Position numbers and translations under genes: made by a program. The notes under the pieces were generated by a model. It ran no database searches, had not been told where the DNA came from, and worked only from the letters and a program-made list of their open reading frames with translations. From Owenia fusiformis (Eukaryota; Annelida; Polychaeta; Sabellida; Oweniidae), in NCBI GenBank assembly GCA_903813345.2, contig CAIIXF020000012.1:12880932-12944931 (forward strand): a stretch of 64,000 nt of DNA, read 5' to 3'. Within the stretch, counting starts at the first letter, position 1, and the number at the start of each line of letters is the position of its first letter. Of this stretch, positions 23,083 through 36,700 are shown one piece after another.

Positions 23083-24500
23083 CTAGGAAAGTGTATTTAA
23101 ATTTGTATCTCGTGAATTTCCAGATGTCAAGAAAGAATTTGAATCACCTGTGCATCTGAAGCTGGAGCAAGAAAATAGAGATTTAAAACCCTCTGCAAAC
23201 TTCTGAGAGCAGCTGATGTAGAGAACAAAGTTGATCATGGTGTTGAAGTAGAATGCGATCATTGCATAATAGCCAAGCACTTTGATAGTAACGTAATTAT
23301 CAAGATCATCATTAAGCATAAGGGATGCGTAAACGAATTGGAAAGCTATGGTAGGTATTACATTAAGTAATAGGAAAAAGCTAATCGCAAACATTACAAT
23401 TGTCATTCTCGTGACAAGATATTTTTCCTTTTCGTTTGTCTGGGCTACTTTAGGGATACTCTGACTCAAAGCATGCTTTCGTTTGTTTGCGGCAGAGTAA
23501 ACTTGCTTGAGGACAAACACGTTTCCAAATAGAACAAACACAACGGGAATAACGCAAAACATCGCAAAGTCAACCCAAGGGAAAACAAAGAAAGAGTAAT
23601 ATTCACAGCTTCCTGGTCGGGCACTACACGTATACGCCTTTTCAGTATGATTTGAGATTACAGGTATGACGTCATAACACATCAGAAAATGGCTGTTAAC
23701 GCATGAAAGGAATATCACCACAATGCCGATTACTAGGCATGTTTTAGGTTTGCTGCACCAAATGTTTACCTTATGTGGCCAACCAACTGCAATGGATCGC
23801 TCAAAAGCGATCACCATGACAAGCCAACATGACAGATCAGAGAAAGTGTAGTTGATAAACTTCCAGATTCTACACACAACAATAGCATGATTTATGTAAT
23901 CATCATTAAAGAGATACTCTATTATGTACCTTGGAGTGCAAACTATAAGAATGACAATGTCGGAGGCGGCCAGACAAATCATAATGATACTCATGGAGGA
24001 TTTGGTTGAGCCAAGACTCCTTCGTAAAATGATGATAGTCAAAATATTTCCTGACACACCAAGGATAAGACAAAGAGGAAGGATGATTTTGTAGCCCAAA
24101 TCGAAAATACGGTACACTAAATAGTCCTTCGCTGAGAGGTTTGATTGGCTGTTACGTTTCGAGGCATTTTTAGCATTTTCCGCGCTGTGATTGGTGCAAT
24201 TAATTGGGCAATCGTTAGTTTCAATTAGAATGTCTCGCATAGTTGGTTTCGGTGGTGAAGTCATTGATGTGTTTGTGACCGTGGCAACAGCATTATTTTC
24301 TGTTGTCCTGCCATGTGCATTGACATCGGGATCATCTTCAAAATTTTCTGTTTCTGCGACACCGTCCCCGGCATATTCTGTTGTAACTATCTGCTCAAAT
24401 CTAGTCCTAGCATCGGATCGTTGTGTTTTAGTATCATTCGTCCAAATATTGTACATGCTAGTTGTCCCTTCACCGAATACATCACCTGACGAGCCCCTTT
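23083..24500 (-). CDS. Rhodopsin-class (class A) GPCR, main exon
   Basis: This exon carries the whole seven-helix core of a plasma-membrane receptor. In the joined model (519 residues) TM1 is about 184-207 with GN at 198-199, TM2 217-239 with LAASD, TM3 257-278 starting at Cys257 (likely disulphide with Cys339), ERS at 281-283 in place of DRY, TM4 300-322, TM5 348-374, TM6 412-435 and TM7 456-476. The NPxxY region reads NTMINFVLY, so the proline is replaced. The long extracellular N-terminus is acidic and has several N-x-S/T sites. The overall look is that of invertebrate neuropeptide-type receptors; the ligand is unknown. The exon starts at a good acceptor (TTATTTTCCAG, exon from 24500) in phase 1. 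A Met at 24456 could serve as an internal start if the upstream exon is wrong. The stop lies 14 bases from the repeat array. Confidence 0.9.
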
Positions 24501-27500
24501 CTGGAAAATAAGGTCACAAATGTCCAATAAGACACACAAAGGAGAATACCTATGAAATTTTGCGATAATTGACTCATTATATGAGAATGAATAACTCGTT
24601 TTTGAGGCCATGGTTTTATTTACATTTGCAAAATCGTATTTCACGGCAAATCGTTTCCCTACGGGCATCTTTTGACACTGGAGAGGTTAAGCTACCGTAT
24701 AAAATCCAAAACGCAACTTAAACGTATCAATGGCCCCTATACAAATACATGTAGAGTTCACACATAAATAGCCGTTCAGCTTTAGTGTTTGTTTAGACTA
24801 CACCATAGCTTGTAATGATTACATAGTATGCCATTGATGAAGTTCAATAGCTGGTTTTCTAATACATATTTTAAACGAGCTCGTTTCGTAAGATTATTGG
24901 AGTTAAATCATGCGTAACATACATCATCTTCTTCAGAAAGAATTATACTCTGCATCGAAATCAAAATTGCAAGGATAGTATTCAACAGACATGAGTATAA
25001 TGATTCCCGTTGATAGCAACGTGAAATATGTAAATCTCCCGTTCTAAACACGCAACTTTGAAGTTGAACGGGTATCTGAAGTAGACTAAAGCGATACAAT
25101 CCTATGTTGATTCAATGTACTTTGCGTTTACGTATACGTTTTGAAAAACCGTATTTGCTTAACCTCTCTAATCATGTCGCGGGACGTAAAATTTCTTCTC
25201 TGAAAATGAAATCACTTTTGCCGCGAAAACAGACACGCCTATGATGATGCAGTCGAGAGACTTGCCTCGTCGCTTTTTTCTATACATTGAAAAATGTTCG
25301 ATCCTCTATCAATGTAGCTGTCATCAATTTTCATTCAGTTGTGCATAATCTCATAACGTTAGGGTTATCATTGTGTTCTTTGATTGCCATCGTGTAACTA
25401 ATTTTGTATTTTAATGGTGTTTTACCTGAGTTCGGTTCAATATCCGACTACGTTGAAAAAAGCCGCCATTTTGGATATTTTTGCCTTGTCACTTTTTCTT
25501 CCTGCCTATGTCATTGACACGTGATGCTGACTTTATATTTCCGATGTCACGATAAAATGAACCTTTGGACGTATTGGTGACACACCATCGTAAAATGTGG
25601 CCTTTATACGGTAATGTTTCATAATAATCTTAATCGAGTAATGTAGGTGTAGTGTTTTTAACTAACTTGATAAATGCAATAATTAGTTACCCCATCAATA
25701 TTAAATATAAAGAATCGGGTCTAAAATTTAGAACAAAAATTACTTATCAAAGTAATGTATCCTATCATTTGATTTTCATCACGATGTTAAGAGGAGGGAA
25801 AGCCCAAGAGTTTAAGAGATAACTGTTACGCGGTAAACACGATACAAACATTTGTCAACGAATATGGCATAGTCACTTGCAATGTATGACAGATTCACCT
25901 GCGGTATATGGCATAAACACTAACCAATGTGAACGTGATACGGAGGTATACAATTGTCAATTGCATCGATCGAACGAACGAGTAAAAAATTATAAACTAT
26001 TGAAATGATTACTGAATCAACAGTAAAGTGTATCGAATATATCAACTAACTATATAGATAATCCAGCGTAGTTTTACATTTTGAGTCGATTTTCGCAATC
26101 AATCAAATCAAGGCTTTCTGTATCACGTTTTTAGCTGCGGCATATGTCATATTCACCTGCGGTATATGGCGTATTCCGCAAGCGAGTATGACATATTCCG
26201 CAGGTTATTATGGGGTATTCACTGAAATCAATGTATCGCATATTCCCTGCAGAATATGGCATACTCACTTGCAGAATATGCAATATACCGCGGGTGAGTA
26301 TGGTATATTCACCCCTATAACAAATACCGCGCAACAATGAATGTATGTCATATTCCGCGTAACAATAACAGACATAATTACGTGTCTTGCTTACCACCTT
26401 TTTTGTTCGAATTTTTAGTGGCTTGTTTTCGAATACTTCACTTCGATGCGATGTTTTAATTGATGTAAGCCAAACACCTTTTATCATGACATGAAAAAAG
26501 AACCTATGGTATTGGTTAACACACCAGAAATGAACATAATATTATTTGAAGCGTATTTGGAAAATGATGAGGCAGCCATTTTGTTTGTCGATTTTGACCA
26601 ATCGGAGGTAATCTCAATACAGGTTACATTATAAGCGTAGGCCATCTTTGAACTCTGGGGTAAATCACCCCTGGCGAGAGAGGATTGCCACACGATATGC
26701 GTGTTTTACTGCATCGTTTACCATCACATGTCCGCAGTCATAACTTCCGGGAAAGTACTTTTAAATGCGCCTTTTTAAATAGATCTCACACCTTAGAAGG
26801 ATAGAAGCTAAAAAAGCATTAAAACAGATTTAACGTTGATGTGCCCTTATTTATTTACCTATTTATTAGTAAACTTTCTTATGAAAAAATAAGTCTTGCA
26901 GATTTGTTGAATTTTCTAACAAAAATCGCCACCCCCCCACTCCACCCATTTTTTGTGTCTGTGTAAAATAGTTAAATGCTTCTTATTTCAAATGAATGTG
27001 TCATATAATGATGACAGACACCCAGACGTCCAAATGAATACAGTTATTAATATTTTATCCTATCGGCAAGGCAAATATAGGCCACCGTTGAATGACTTTA
27101 AGTTGTATATAGTTTCATATTATCCCTTTAAACTACTTCCTCTCGGTCAATAACACTCAGGAATACCCGAGCAGAAATATTTTTGATATTGAAAAAAAAT
27201 CGTATTGTCACACCCAATCCCGCTCACTAAAATCGTATTCACCTTCCGATCCCGCTTACGAGAATGATATTCACCTCTATGGAATTTTTGCCGTGAGTGC
27301 GTGATTTATAATGATGTAAAGCGATATTTTTTCAAAGTTGAGATAACAAATTGAAACATAAGAAGTATGAAACTACGTATGTAAGCCTGTTAAACACGTG
27401 TGAATTGTAATTTCATCATCATGCTCTGACACAGTAGATGTCATAGAAATCTAAGCAATAAGTGAATGCCCTGTAATGAACATGTATACGTCAAAATGAT

Positions 27501-29022
27501 TTTTTTGAATTTGACAAAATTTATAATTCAAAATGTCATAACGTTAAATCATATTTTGTAGACTAATAGTCCGGTGTTGTTTCATCCAAAAATATGGATT
27601 TTGAACTAATGGTTCCATGAAGAGAATTATGAATAAAAAGCTTATTTGCAGCTGGTCGGGGTTAAATACGGGTTCATTCTATCTGACAATAAAATATCAT
27701 ATTGTTCCTCGGAATAAAACCCATCTATATTGAATCCATCCCAGTAAATAGTCTCTATACATCTTTAGAAATTTCAAATCAATAAATGATACTGCAAAAA
27801 CAGACACCTTAACTAACATTTACATGAAATTAATAAGTTGTACATGTGTTCATACCAGAAACATCCCTTAAAATCATTTCAAAAGCCATCAAACAGTTTT
27901 GGCTTAAAACGTATAGACTTTACATTTCCGAGGTAAGCCAATCGCCTTCATTTTTCTCCATTTTGTGTCGATGGTGACATACTTTAGTCTCCGTCTTTTT
28001 TGTCGACGGTATTTGGCGTTTGGAGACTGTAACAAATGGCAGGTGGTGACATTTTGTATGTTCATGCCGTTGTTGCATTTTGTAGAGAGCAAGATAATTC
28101 AATTGAGACAGTTCCTCGCATCTCATCTTTCCACAATTCAGGAGTCGCGTGCCAGCACAATAAAAAACATCGATACAAGGTGAATTACACTTGGTATAGC
28201 GTGGTTTGAAATGAATTCTTAAATGGATAGCTTGAAAACACATTCCTTACATCAACTAATGGTCAACATTGTCAAATAATATACAATAATATTGAATATC
28301 ACTTTCCATGTCATCAAGACATATTGTTGCATGTAGTTACTTTATAGTTATTTGAATGATGACGTAAACATAGTCTTGAAAGATATCCAGAAAGGGAAAT
28401 TGAGAAATGTAGATATTCTAAACACTGTATCTTTAATTACAATCCCATCCAGATTAAATGTTAAAGTTGACATTTAACTTGACACTTAACGTACAAATAT
28501 AGCAATCACACCCATGAAGAAAACGTGCAAGATACAGTATGTAACGCTTATAATATATAAACATGTACTGTTCCGTTTTTAAAGCATTCAACATAATAGC
28601 TAGTTTCGAAATATCACATGCTTTCGTGTTTTGCGCAAATAGAGCATGTCTAGATGCAAATGTTCCGTGATGAAGAAAAAATTGCATGTACCATTTTGAC
28701 AAAAATTCACAGAAGTCACGGAAACGAGGGCATTAGCAAATACACACTACAAAGCACCCATTAACAAATATAACACCATTTAAAAATCATTCCTTGGTAT
28801 TTTAGATGCCCAATCTGGAAGCGTGGAATTATCAAATATTATGAGAGATGATTAAATAAATAATTAATGTTTGGGATTAATTCGTTTTAGATAATATATG
28901 TACTATGCAAACTTGATCTCCTTTACAATTTCGCTTGCCATTTATCGAGCTATCGTAACATGCAACACATATTACTTAATAATAAGTAAAGAAAAGGTAA
29001 AACATTAAAATAACTACTATAC
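24501..29022 (-). other. Intron of the GPCR gene (inferred)
   Basis: AT-rich, with no exon recognised. It contains a cluster of degenerate ATATGGCATA-type repeats (25858-26372). Open frames of 60-118 codons on both strands overlap this repeat or lack splice sites. Confidence 0.45.
25858..26372. repeat. Cluster of degenerate palindromic ATATGGCATA/CACCTGCGG motifs
   Basis: Variants of CATATTCACCTGCGG and ATATGGCATA occur many times in both orientations, for example near 25864, 25905, 26140-26200, 26250-26310 and 26350. A 118-codon minus-strand frame here (26131-26487) is a reading of this repeat. Confidence 0.6.
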
Positions 29023-29164
29023 CTTGTTCAATGGTTGAATTTGTTGAGTCCTCTGCACGTCCGAAGTAGTAGTCGGCTTCTGTACTGAGTTGCAGCTTTG
29101 TGTCTAAGGCACGATTTACTTTACAGCTTAGCAAAACAATGAATATGGCACTGGTATTTGCCAT
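29023..29164 (-). CDS. Probable first coding exon of the GPCR (signal peptide)
   Basis: From ATG at 29164 the frame reads a signal-peptide-like start (MANTSAIFIVLLSCKVNRA), then a polar acidic stretch with an N-S-T site. The frame runs to CAAG|GTATAG at 29023. It ends in phase 1, exactly the phase required by the acceptor at 24500, so the two join without a shift: 142 + 1418 bases = 520 codons including stop. The 4.5 kb intron between them has no other candidate exon that I recognise. The pairing is inferred from phase and strand; cDNA is the decisive test. Alternatively it is the first exon of an unrelated secreted protein. Confidence 0.55.
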
Positions 29165-29315
29165 ATTAATGCTACTAAGTAGTGTTAAGAAATGACTACC
29201 GTTTCGTTCTGAGGTTTCATTACAAAAAGTGACATTTATATATACATGTTTATAATATTAATATTTTAGATATGGTCAAGGAGCAAGTATGTCACGTGAC
29301 ATAGCACTTGTTTTT

Positions 29316-29590
29316 TAGAGTCACCCCAAGGAGGAATGGCAGCCATTATTCAAATGCTATACTCCGTTGTCTGCAGTGGAACAATTTGGTAAAAATATTT
29401 TAATAAGCTTCTTTTTGGACCAAGCATTTTGTTGGAAGATGGTCAAGATGAATATTATGGTAGTGTTCAAGCTTCCTTGGCAATTTTAGTCTTCAAAATA
29501 TGTGTAATATTGTTACAAAATACTCTAGACCGGGCAACGGAGTATCAAGTTTGAATAACGGCTTCCAATCCAATCCTCTTTAGAGTTACC
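29316..29590. mobile_element. Foldback / inverted-repeat element
   Basis: The arms TAGAGTCACC...ATTATTCAAA...TACTCCGTTG and the reverse complement of CAACGGAGTA...TTTGAATAA...TAGAGTTACC pair imperfectly over about 60-70 bp. Spacer about 130 bp. No coding content. Confidence 0.6.
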
Positions 29591-32500
29591 AGTTGCATGC
29601 TCAAAAATACACATATGGTATATACAAGACGACCAAATAATAACAATTTCAAAAAGCTATCACTTTCTGGAAGTTTTCAGAAATTATCCTTTCTATATGT
29701 CAAAAAGGAAGTAAAGGGGATAAGCGTGGAGGGAACATTTTAAATATTTCTATTACACGGCCTTTTAGCGATATCATAACTGAAACAGAAAATGAAAATA
29801 CAAATATGGGAATAGCTTCTTCTTTAAAACAGAAAAATTCTAGCGAAATAATTTCCCAGTGTTAATGTTATTTCGCAAAAATAATTGTACTGTTTGTATA
29901 AAATTACTTTTTAAATGTTATTTAATTTTTCCTTAATATCAACTTTTATAGTACAACTCGTAACAAATGTATATCTTTTATTTTATTTTTTCTTTATACT
30001 ACATTACATGTTGACCCTACTACATAAAAATGTCAAAATTAGAAAAATTAAATAAATAAATAAAAATGAAATAGTAAAGTAATCAAAGTGTTATAATCTC
30101 AATAGGGTGATAAAAGGAGAGTTTCAAAAAATGTACTTTCGTTGAAATTCTGTGTTTCGTTTACATTGCTTTAAAATTTATTCTTGCATTCTATTATATT
30201 ATTATTGTATATTATCCATAACGTTTTTCAAATGGCAAGTACGATCGGGTGATCTTTTGTTCATTTTGTTTTCAGTTTTTCTCTTTAGTTATTCACAGAT
30301 GCTGCAAAACAGAAAAACATATTGATTCTTAAATAAACTGACCCAGGTGACACATTGGACATAGCCATTTCTAGCCTTTTTGTCACTCTCCTTAATGGAT
30401 TCTGTGCATGCTTGATTAATAAGGATCCATACTTCTTATTGTCTTATGGTGTAATAAAACGGGAAAACATCAATTAGTAATATCTAATGTACGTACATGT
30501 AGAAAAAATAGAATGCATTATCGTCATTTAACCCACCATTAATATTCAATTTTCGATTATCTCCAAGTCATAAGTTGCGTGTAGACTAATTAACCATTAA
30601 GAAAGAAAACACCAGAAGTTACGGTTTAACTGAGGTAAGGTTCGAAATATCTTTGTTGGTCTATGACCGAACCAAATATGTAGTCACATCAACTACCTAA
30701 TACATGTGAGTTGCACATCTTTGATATCGACAAGCTTTACTGAAGAGCTTTTTGTTGGATTATATCTCCTATGCTTTAACTTATGATCAGTGTACCCACT
30801 TACTTGGCACCTACTCGGGCAAAGAAAGCACTCATTTGCTTCCTGAACGCACTTTCTACGTATTATATCACTTAGGCATCACAGAAATTATTTTATGGGA
30901 ACAATTCTTCTAGGGAACCATTCTAAACCTTTTGGGAGCCATTAACATATATTTAGGAACCACTAGCGGTAACTAGGCCGTTCAAGGAATCTCTTCTTGG
31001 GCCAATGAAGGAAGCATAGAGACATACAGTTAAGAGAACCTCTATGGACATTTCTAGGGCCTGTAGGACTGAAACCATTTGGGCCTACTATATAGTATGG
31101 ATCACTTCGTTTTATGGAATTCCTAGCTAGGAACTATGTACCTCTAAAGTCTACAAGGCGACTTCTTTGCCCATCTAGGGAAACCCTAGCGTCTACATAT
31201 TAGGGAATCCTCATTGCAAACTAAGGTACCCCAAGAACCTACTGTAGGCTACTGGGCGATCAATCTCGCTTACTAGGATGTCACTCGAGCAAAAATAGGG
31301 AACGTCGGACATTGGTAGCCTATTTTAGGGAATATTTCCATTAAAGAGGGGTCTTCTCTGAAACCTAGCACCCCGGAATAGCTGACAACTATAAAGTCAG
31401 ATAATGTTGTCACAAATGACAAAACCGTCGCTTCAATTATGTTTAATAGAGCACCTAGACTAAATTCCTTTTGGAACAACAATCAATCAAAGTGTCTTAA
31501 TACTTATTGTACAGTTAATAATGTTCTACCATCGAAATAAAGTCTTCAATTTAACCGATCAAAATGAGATACGGGACAACGGACACAATAATTACCATAT
31601 GCCATTGTCTTTCTAAATTACTCAAAAGGTTCCCTTGTCATTGACGATATCGAAGACGCTATATTGTTGCGATTCACGACCCCATTTGATCGAAAGTTGG
31701 ATTTCATATAATACATTATCACAAGAGCTTAAAGCATGCACAGAATTAGCGACAATAAAATCCCATGAAATGAGGACCAAATGATTATTAGTTGAAGCAA
31801 CGGTTATGTCCTCCATTTGTGACAACGGTATCTGACTTTAACGTAGTCAGGCTATTCCGGTGTGCCTAGGGATTTTGCTCATTGAGATCCGAACTTGAAA
31901 AGCGGGCAACATCGGACACTGCGCCACCGGGGAAAACAGATCACAGGGCAAAGTCGGACAACGGTCCAATTGCCGATGTACTAGAGTAGGCTAAATTGAC
32001 CTGACCAACGCCTTGATCGCCGAACCCCGGTTCCATCTAGGTTTAATGGCAGAATATAAAATTATATTCATGAAAGTTCGTGGTGGATTCTGTAGGAGCA
32101 GCTACAGAAAGTAATTGTCAGCTTCTAAACCGTAATTGAAAATTGCGCCGGTAAAAGTTTCCGGAAGTCTCTCGAATTTTTGAACCAATCGTGATCGACG
32201 TATGATGCATTCGAGCAGTAGTTCAGGAATTCAAAATACTAGTATATTCTCTTTGGAGATTTTCAGCACATTTCACACAACGTCGTTAGTAAAGTAAGCT
32301 GCAAGGTGACAACGGCTTATCCGAGGTAGCCTTACCTTACATATTAACTCACTGTAAACACTCAAAATGATATGAAAATACCCTACGTGTGAGTGTGAGC
32401 AAATGTTAGAACAGTGAGAATATGTTGATATTGATATTGCTTCACATGGCTTAAAACGGTAGGTCATCGTGTCCCAATAGCTGAATCACATGCCACTTTT

Positions 32501-33750
32501 GTACAGTGTTTATGGTGTTTACTACCGTAGAATGAAAATAACGTCATATTAGAGGATACAAGTAACAAAAGGTCTTGCGAAATCTCTGACTGATACAAAC
32601 TGTTTTTGAAAGCAGCGGATATACTGCACGATAAACTTATACAGACTGTTTAACTGGGGATTTGGTAGTATACAGGTACATTTATTATATTAACATACAT
32701 TTCTGATCGATATGAATACACCGAGCTAGCCGGATATTTAACCTCACTATATCTTATAAATATGAGACGGCTTTAGTAAGTACTATTATCATATATCGGT
32801 TGTGTTTTGCTGATGTTATGTTGTTTTGCGAATGAGATAGGGCAAGGTGCCCCTCCCCTGTAGGTGGAGGCCCCTAAAGTAGCAATAATTGACAAAATTT
32901 GGGCGTTGCGCTTCTTCATGTGATTCCATGGCAAAAATAAGAAAATATAACAAATATCGTGAACTTTCCCGGCATGATCCGTTTTTGCAGAGTGCGGATA
33001 GAATTGGCCTGATCTTAAATGAATAACTCCTGGGGAATTTTGCGCGGAATCGAATCTTTTGAAAATAAGAATAATCATCCATCTCGGTAATTTTATGCTT
33101 TCCTTGTAGAAATGACTCACATATAACTAAACGACGCATATGATAAATTACATTAATTTTGTCATATTTCTTTTCCCAAAGCAGCATGTTAATGAGTAGC
33201 CTACTTTTCACGATAACAAGTGTTCTGTAGTTTCCCCATTATTTAATCAGAAGTTAAGATGTAAAGAAAAGTTAAGTTACCTCTTAGTTTGTTAATGTTA
33301 AACCTCAACTTCATGATATCGATTCAATATCAGATTCAGACTTTTCAAATACTGTACTCGAGATATTTCACAAAATTCGCAAGATATAAAAAAGTGTCGA
33401 AATACAACGAGAGAACGTATATTTTGTGATTCCGATCAAATAAGTAAGACCTACAAGTAAAGCCTGTTTTAGTGAACACCTCTCTCTATTGAGCACCTGT
33501 CTCTCGAAGACACCCTTCCGCACTCTACTGACATCTGTATAAATTACAGTGAACACCTACCAACACAGAACGTTTTTTCTCGGCAAAAATGTTCAATATA
33601 CACAAAGGTTCTATGTAACACTTACTATGAAAATAAAATAATTTTGAATCGGTATTCGGATCGTTTTGTCAATAGAAAATATCATGGGTCAAATATGATA
33701 TATTAAAATCAGATTCAAGTAAAGTTATTTTTTGATTGTTATGTGTAGAT
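29591..33750. other. Gene-free stretch between the GPCR and the EGF-protein gene
   Basis: No exon recognised. It includes degenerate tandem sequence (about 30890-31260) made of variations on CTAGGGAACC and TTAGGAACCA. Overlapping minus-strand frames at 32773-33211 occupy two different frames without splice signals or family motifs. Confidence 0.4.
30890..31260. repeat. Degenerate tandem repeat around TAGGGAACC
   Basis: Blocks such as CTAGGGAACCAT, TTAGGAACCACTAG, CTAGCTAGGAAC, CTAGGGAAACCCTAG and TTAGGGAATCC recur every 20-60 bp. Diverged, no uniform unit. Confidence 0.4.
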
Positions 33751-36700
33751 ATGGTCATCTTCCTCGGAAAACGTTTGGCAGTGACAGTGAGACATTGTTC
33801 ACTCGTACTGACTGCAAGGGTGATTCTACTGGCAGCTATCACAATACATATACATGATGCTACAGCAAGTAAGTTGGTGTTTGTGCTTTACATTTGTGTT
33901 TTACGATGTTTACTTTGCACTCTCCAATGTAAGTTTGTCTCAGTGAAGAGCAATATATTGCAAATTAATAGCCAAATAGAGTTAATCAAAAATCTTAAAA
34001 TAGCCTTAGTTAAACAGTTAAACTTTAGTTTAAGAACCTTTTTACTATTGAAAATGGACTCAAAAATAACCAACATGAATCTACTTGCAGGTTTTCCCCA
34101 TGTTAAGTCAATACACTAGAAAAGCTTATTTTCTCAGATCCGAAATCAAGTTGACCGAGTCTCAACAAATAGATTCATGTTGGATAGTATTGTAGAATCC
34201 ATTTTTATAGTAAGAATAGCTTAAGCTTGTTTTTTAGAACTGGCTCTCAAATAACACGTTAGACGTTACAATTTTATAGAAATTCTAGTCAGTGCCCAAT
34301 GTGTCAAAGAGATACACTATATATGGTGTCTAAAGTATTATAATTCACATTTTCATTTGAAATTGAAAAATACGAATGGAAGGGAATTCATGCTTGATAA
34401 ATATCAGTGCACGAGGGGTGATCCAAAAGTCCTGGACGCCCTGCTCTATTTTTTGTTGGTTTTTGATAAAATTACTTTAAACTATTCAATAATAAAGACC
34501 AACAACCTAACTACTTTGTGTATTAATTTCATGGAGAAATGATATATTTTATATAGCTTTCTAGATGGTTTTTAATACAGGGACCCTGCCACCCGGAACG
34601 GTATTCGCATATGGCAACTTTCAGCCTTAAATGTTACATTCATTTCACTTGTTTCGCAAGTCTTGACCACTATATTTCTTTGAATTTTGAATGTTAAACC
34701 ATCTTGTTAGTGTACTTCCTTTGTTACTAAGGAACCAATTAATTGTGTTTTGATTATAATGTCACATATGACAGTGGCCGTACATGTCAAATTCTAAGAA
34801 AATGCCATCAGACAAGCAACCCTCATTCTGGAATCATTTTTGCTTCAAGATGACTGTTGAAATGCAGAACACAAAAAAAATCAAAGTGGAACAAATAATA
34901 CTACAATATATTTTCAGTATTATTGACCTTGACCAGCTACCATATGCATGATACATATGCATCTATGGCTCCGTGTGATTTTCTTCCTTTTCTCCAGGTT
35001 GAAAGGAGGGTTGAAAGAAAATGTTCTTTTACCCATTGAATGAGGTTTAGAGTAGCACTCCAGCAGCATTTGTATCACAAAGGCAATGGCGGTTTCATAA
35101 ATGTCTTCCATTTATTGGTAAAGTGGGATGAAAAATGTGTTCAAATTCATGGAAAATATGTTGAAAAGTAGGTCTTAATATGTGAAGATGATGATGGCAG
35201 ATGACACTCAGATTGAAAATCGAAAATTCTCTCATAATGTGACTGGTGTTAGGTTGTGCACCTGCACCTAAAGTATTTGCCATATTATAACAGTTGTGAC
35301 GTGATTTGCTACATTCAAATACCGTTCCGGGTGGCAGGGACCCGCTATTAAAAGATATTTAGAAAAGTAGCTAAAATATATTATTTTCTTTTGAAACTCA
35401 TACACAAAGTTGTTAAGATGTTGATCTTTATCATCTGAAAGTTTATGTAATTATATTAAAATATAGCAAAGTTAGAGCGGGGCGTCCAAGACTTTTGGAT
35501 CATCCCTCGTATTAAAGTGTATAAATTGTTGATTCAAATGTTTATATTCTCTCAAGTGTTTAAAACGCGTCATTAAAAAGTTACCTTGATATAAAAGTCT
35601 CGTCAAAACAAACTTGTTTTTTTTCAGTAAGCGACTCCGATACTGACTATGGTATGGCTAACCAATGTCTCGATGGCCAGACTACTCTAAACCTTACCAA
35701 CAACCGCAATATAAATATATATCTAAAACGATCTGGTATGATTTTGGAGAATCCCTTAACTTGCACAATAAAATTTATCTATACCACGCAAGGGAGTATG
35801 TACGTTAGGTTTTTTGGCAATTATAAAATCGGACTAACGGGGTTCTTCGGTATTTCCATGAGACAACGAAACAAGGAAGGGTAAGTACCCATGGCCCATG
35901 TGACTTGACATTATGTAAGCATATTTAGCATATGTATTATGATTTTGAAAAATCAATACTCTTCATGAATTCAAAGAAAAAAAGCAAAGTACAGGGTGTC
36001 CAAAAAGTAATGATAATTAAGCTCTAAAATTGTATTTGACAAGGTAACAGTATGAAATTCAAACAAATTAAAGGTAAAGATGTTTGCCTCATTTTGCTAT
36101 ATTACATTACTTTACACAAAAATATTCCATGTATGGTTGCCATAGCAAACCCGTATGCACGTTCTGCGGAGCATCTTAAAGTTTTCCATTCGTTTTTGAA
36201 AAATATTCCGTCTTTCCTTGCTGTTCACATTACTACAGTAGTACTGCTAATTTATTCCTCCGTTGTAGATCCTTCTTTAATATGCAAAACATACTTGAAT
36301 TTTGAATACCTAAAGCATTGGATATCCCCCACACTGACACCGGTTATCCTGCTGTATTATTTCTTGATCAAATCGGCCGTGTCTTGTGTCCGGTCTGCCA
36401 GACCTTTTCTCTAATATTTCATCTTTGTTCAAAGTAAATTGCATGATGTAAACCTCTCTGGAAATTCCTGGGCTGTGTTCCCAAGAGTTTTCCTTTTGTG
36501 AAACCCTATATGACATTATCATCATGTGAATGTTGTCATAAAATCAGACCAAAGTGACAATCCTGTCTCAGTGAGATAAATTAAATAATATTAAAGCACT
36601 ATGACATCATGCAACAGCAAACAGTTACCGTGACATTGATTTAAAAGCTTCAAAAAAAACGATGCCAGATTAACTGCTTTTCTACACGAGTTTGAAGATT

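Noticed and set aside
24191-24511. 106-codon plus-strand frame
   Set aside because: Antisense shadow of the GPCR N-terminal coding sequence.
32773-33211. 115- and 131-codon overlapping minus-strand frames
   Set aside because: Two different frames over the same DNA, no recognisable motif, no matching splice sites or neighbours.
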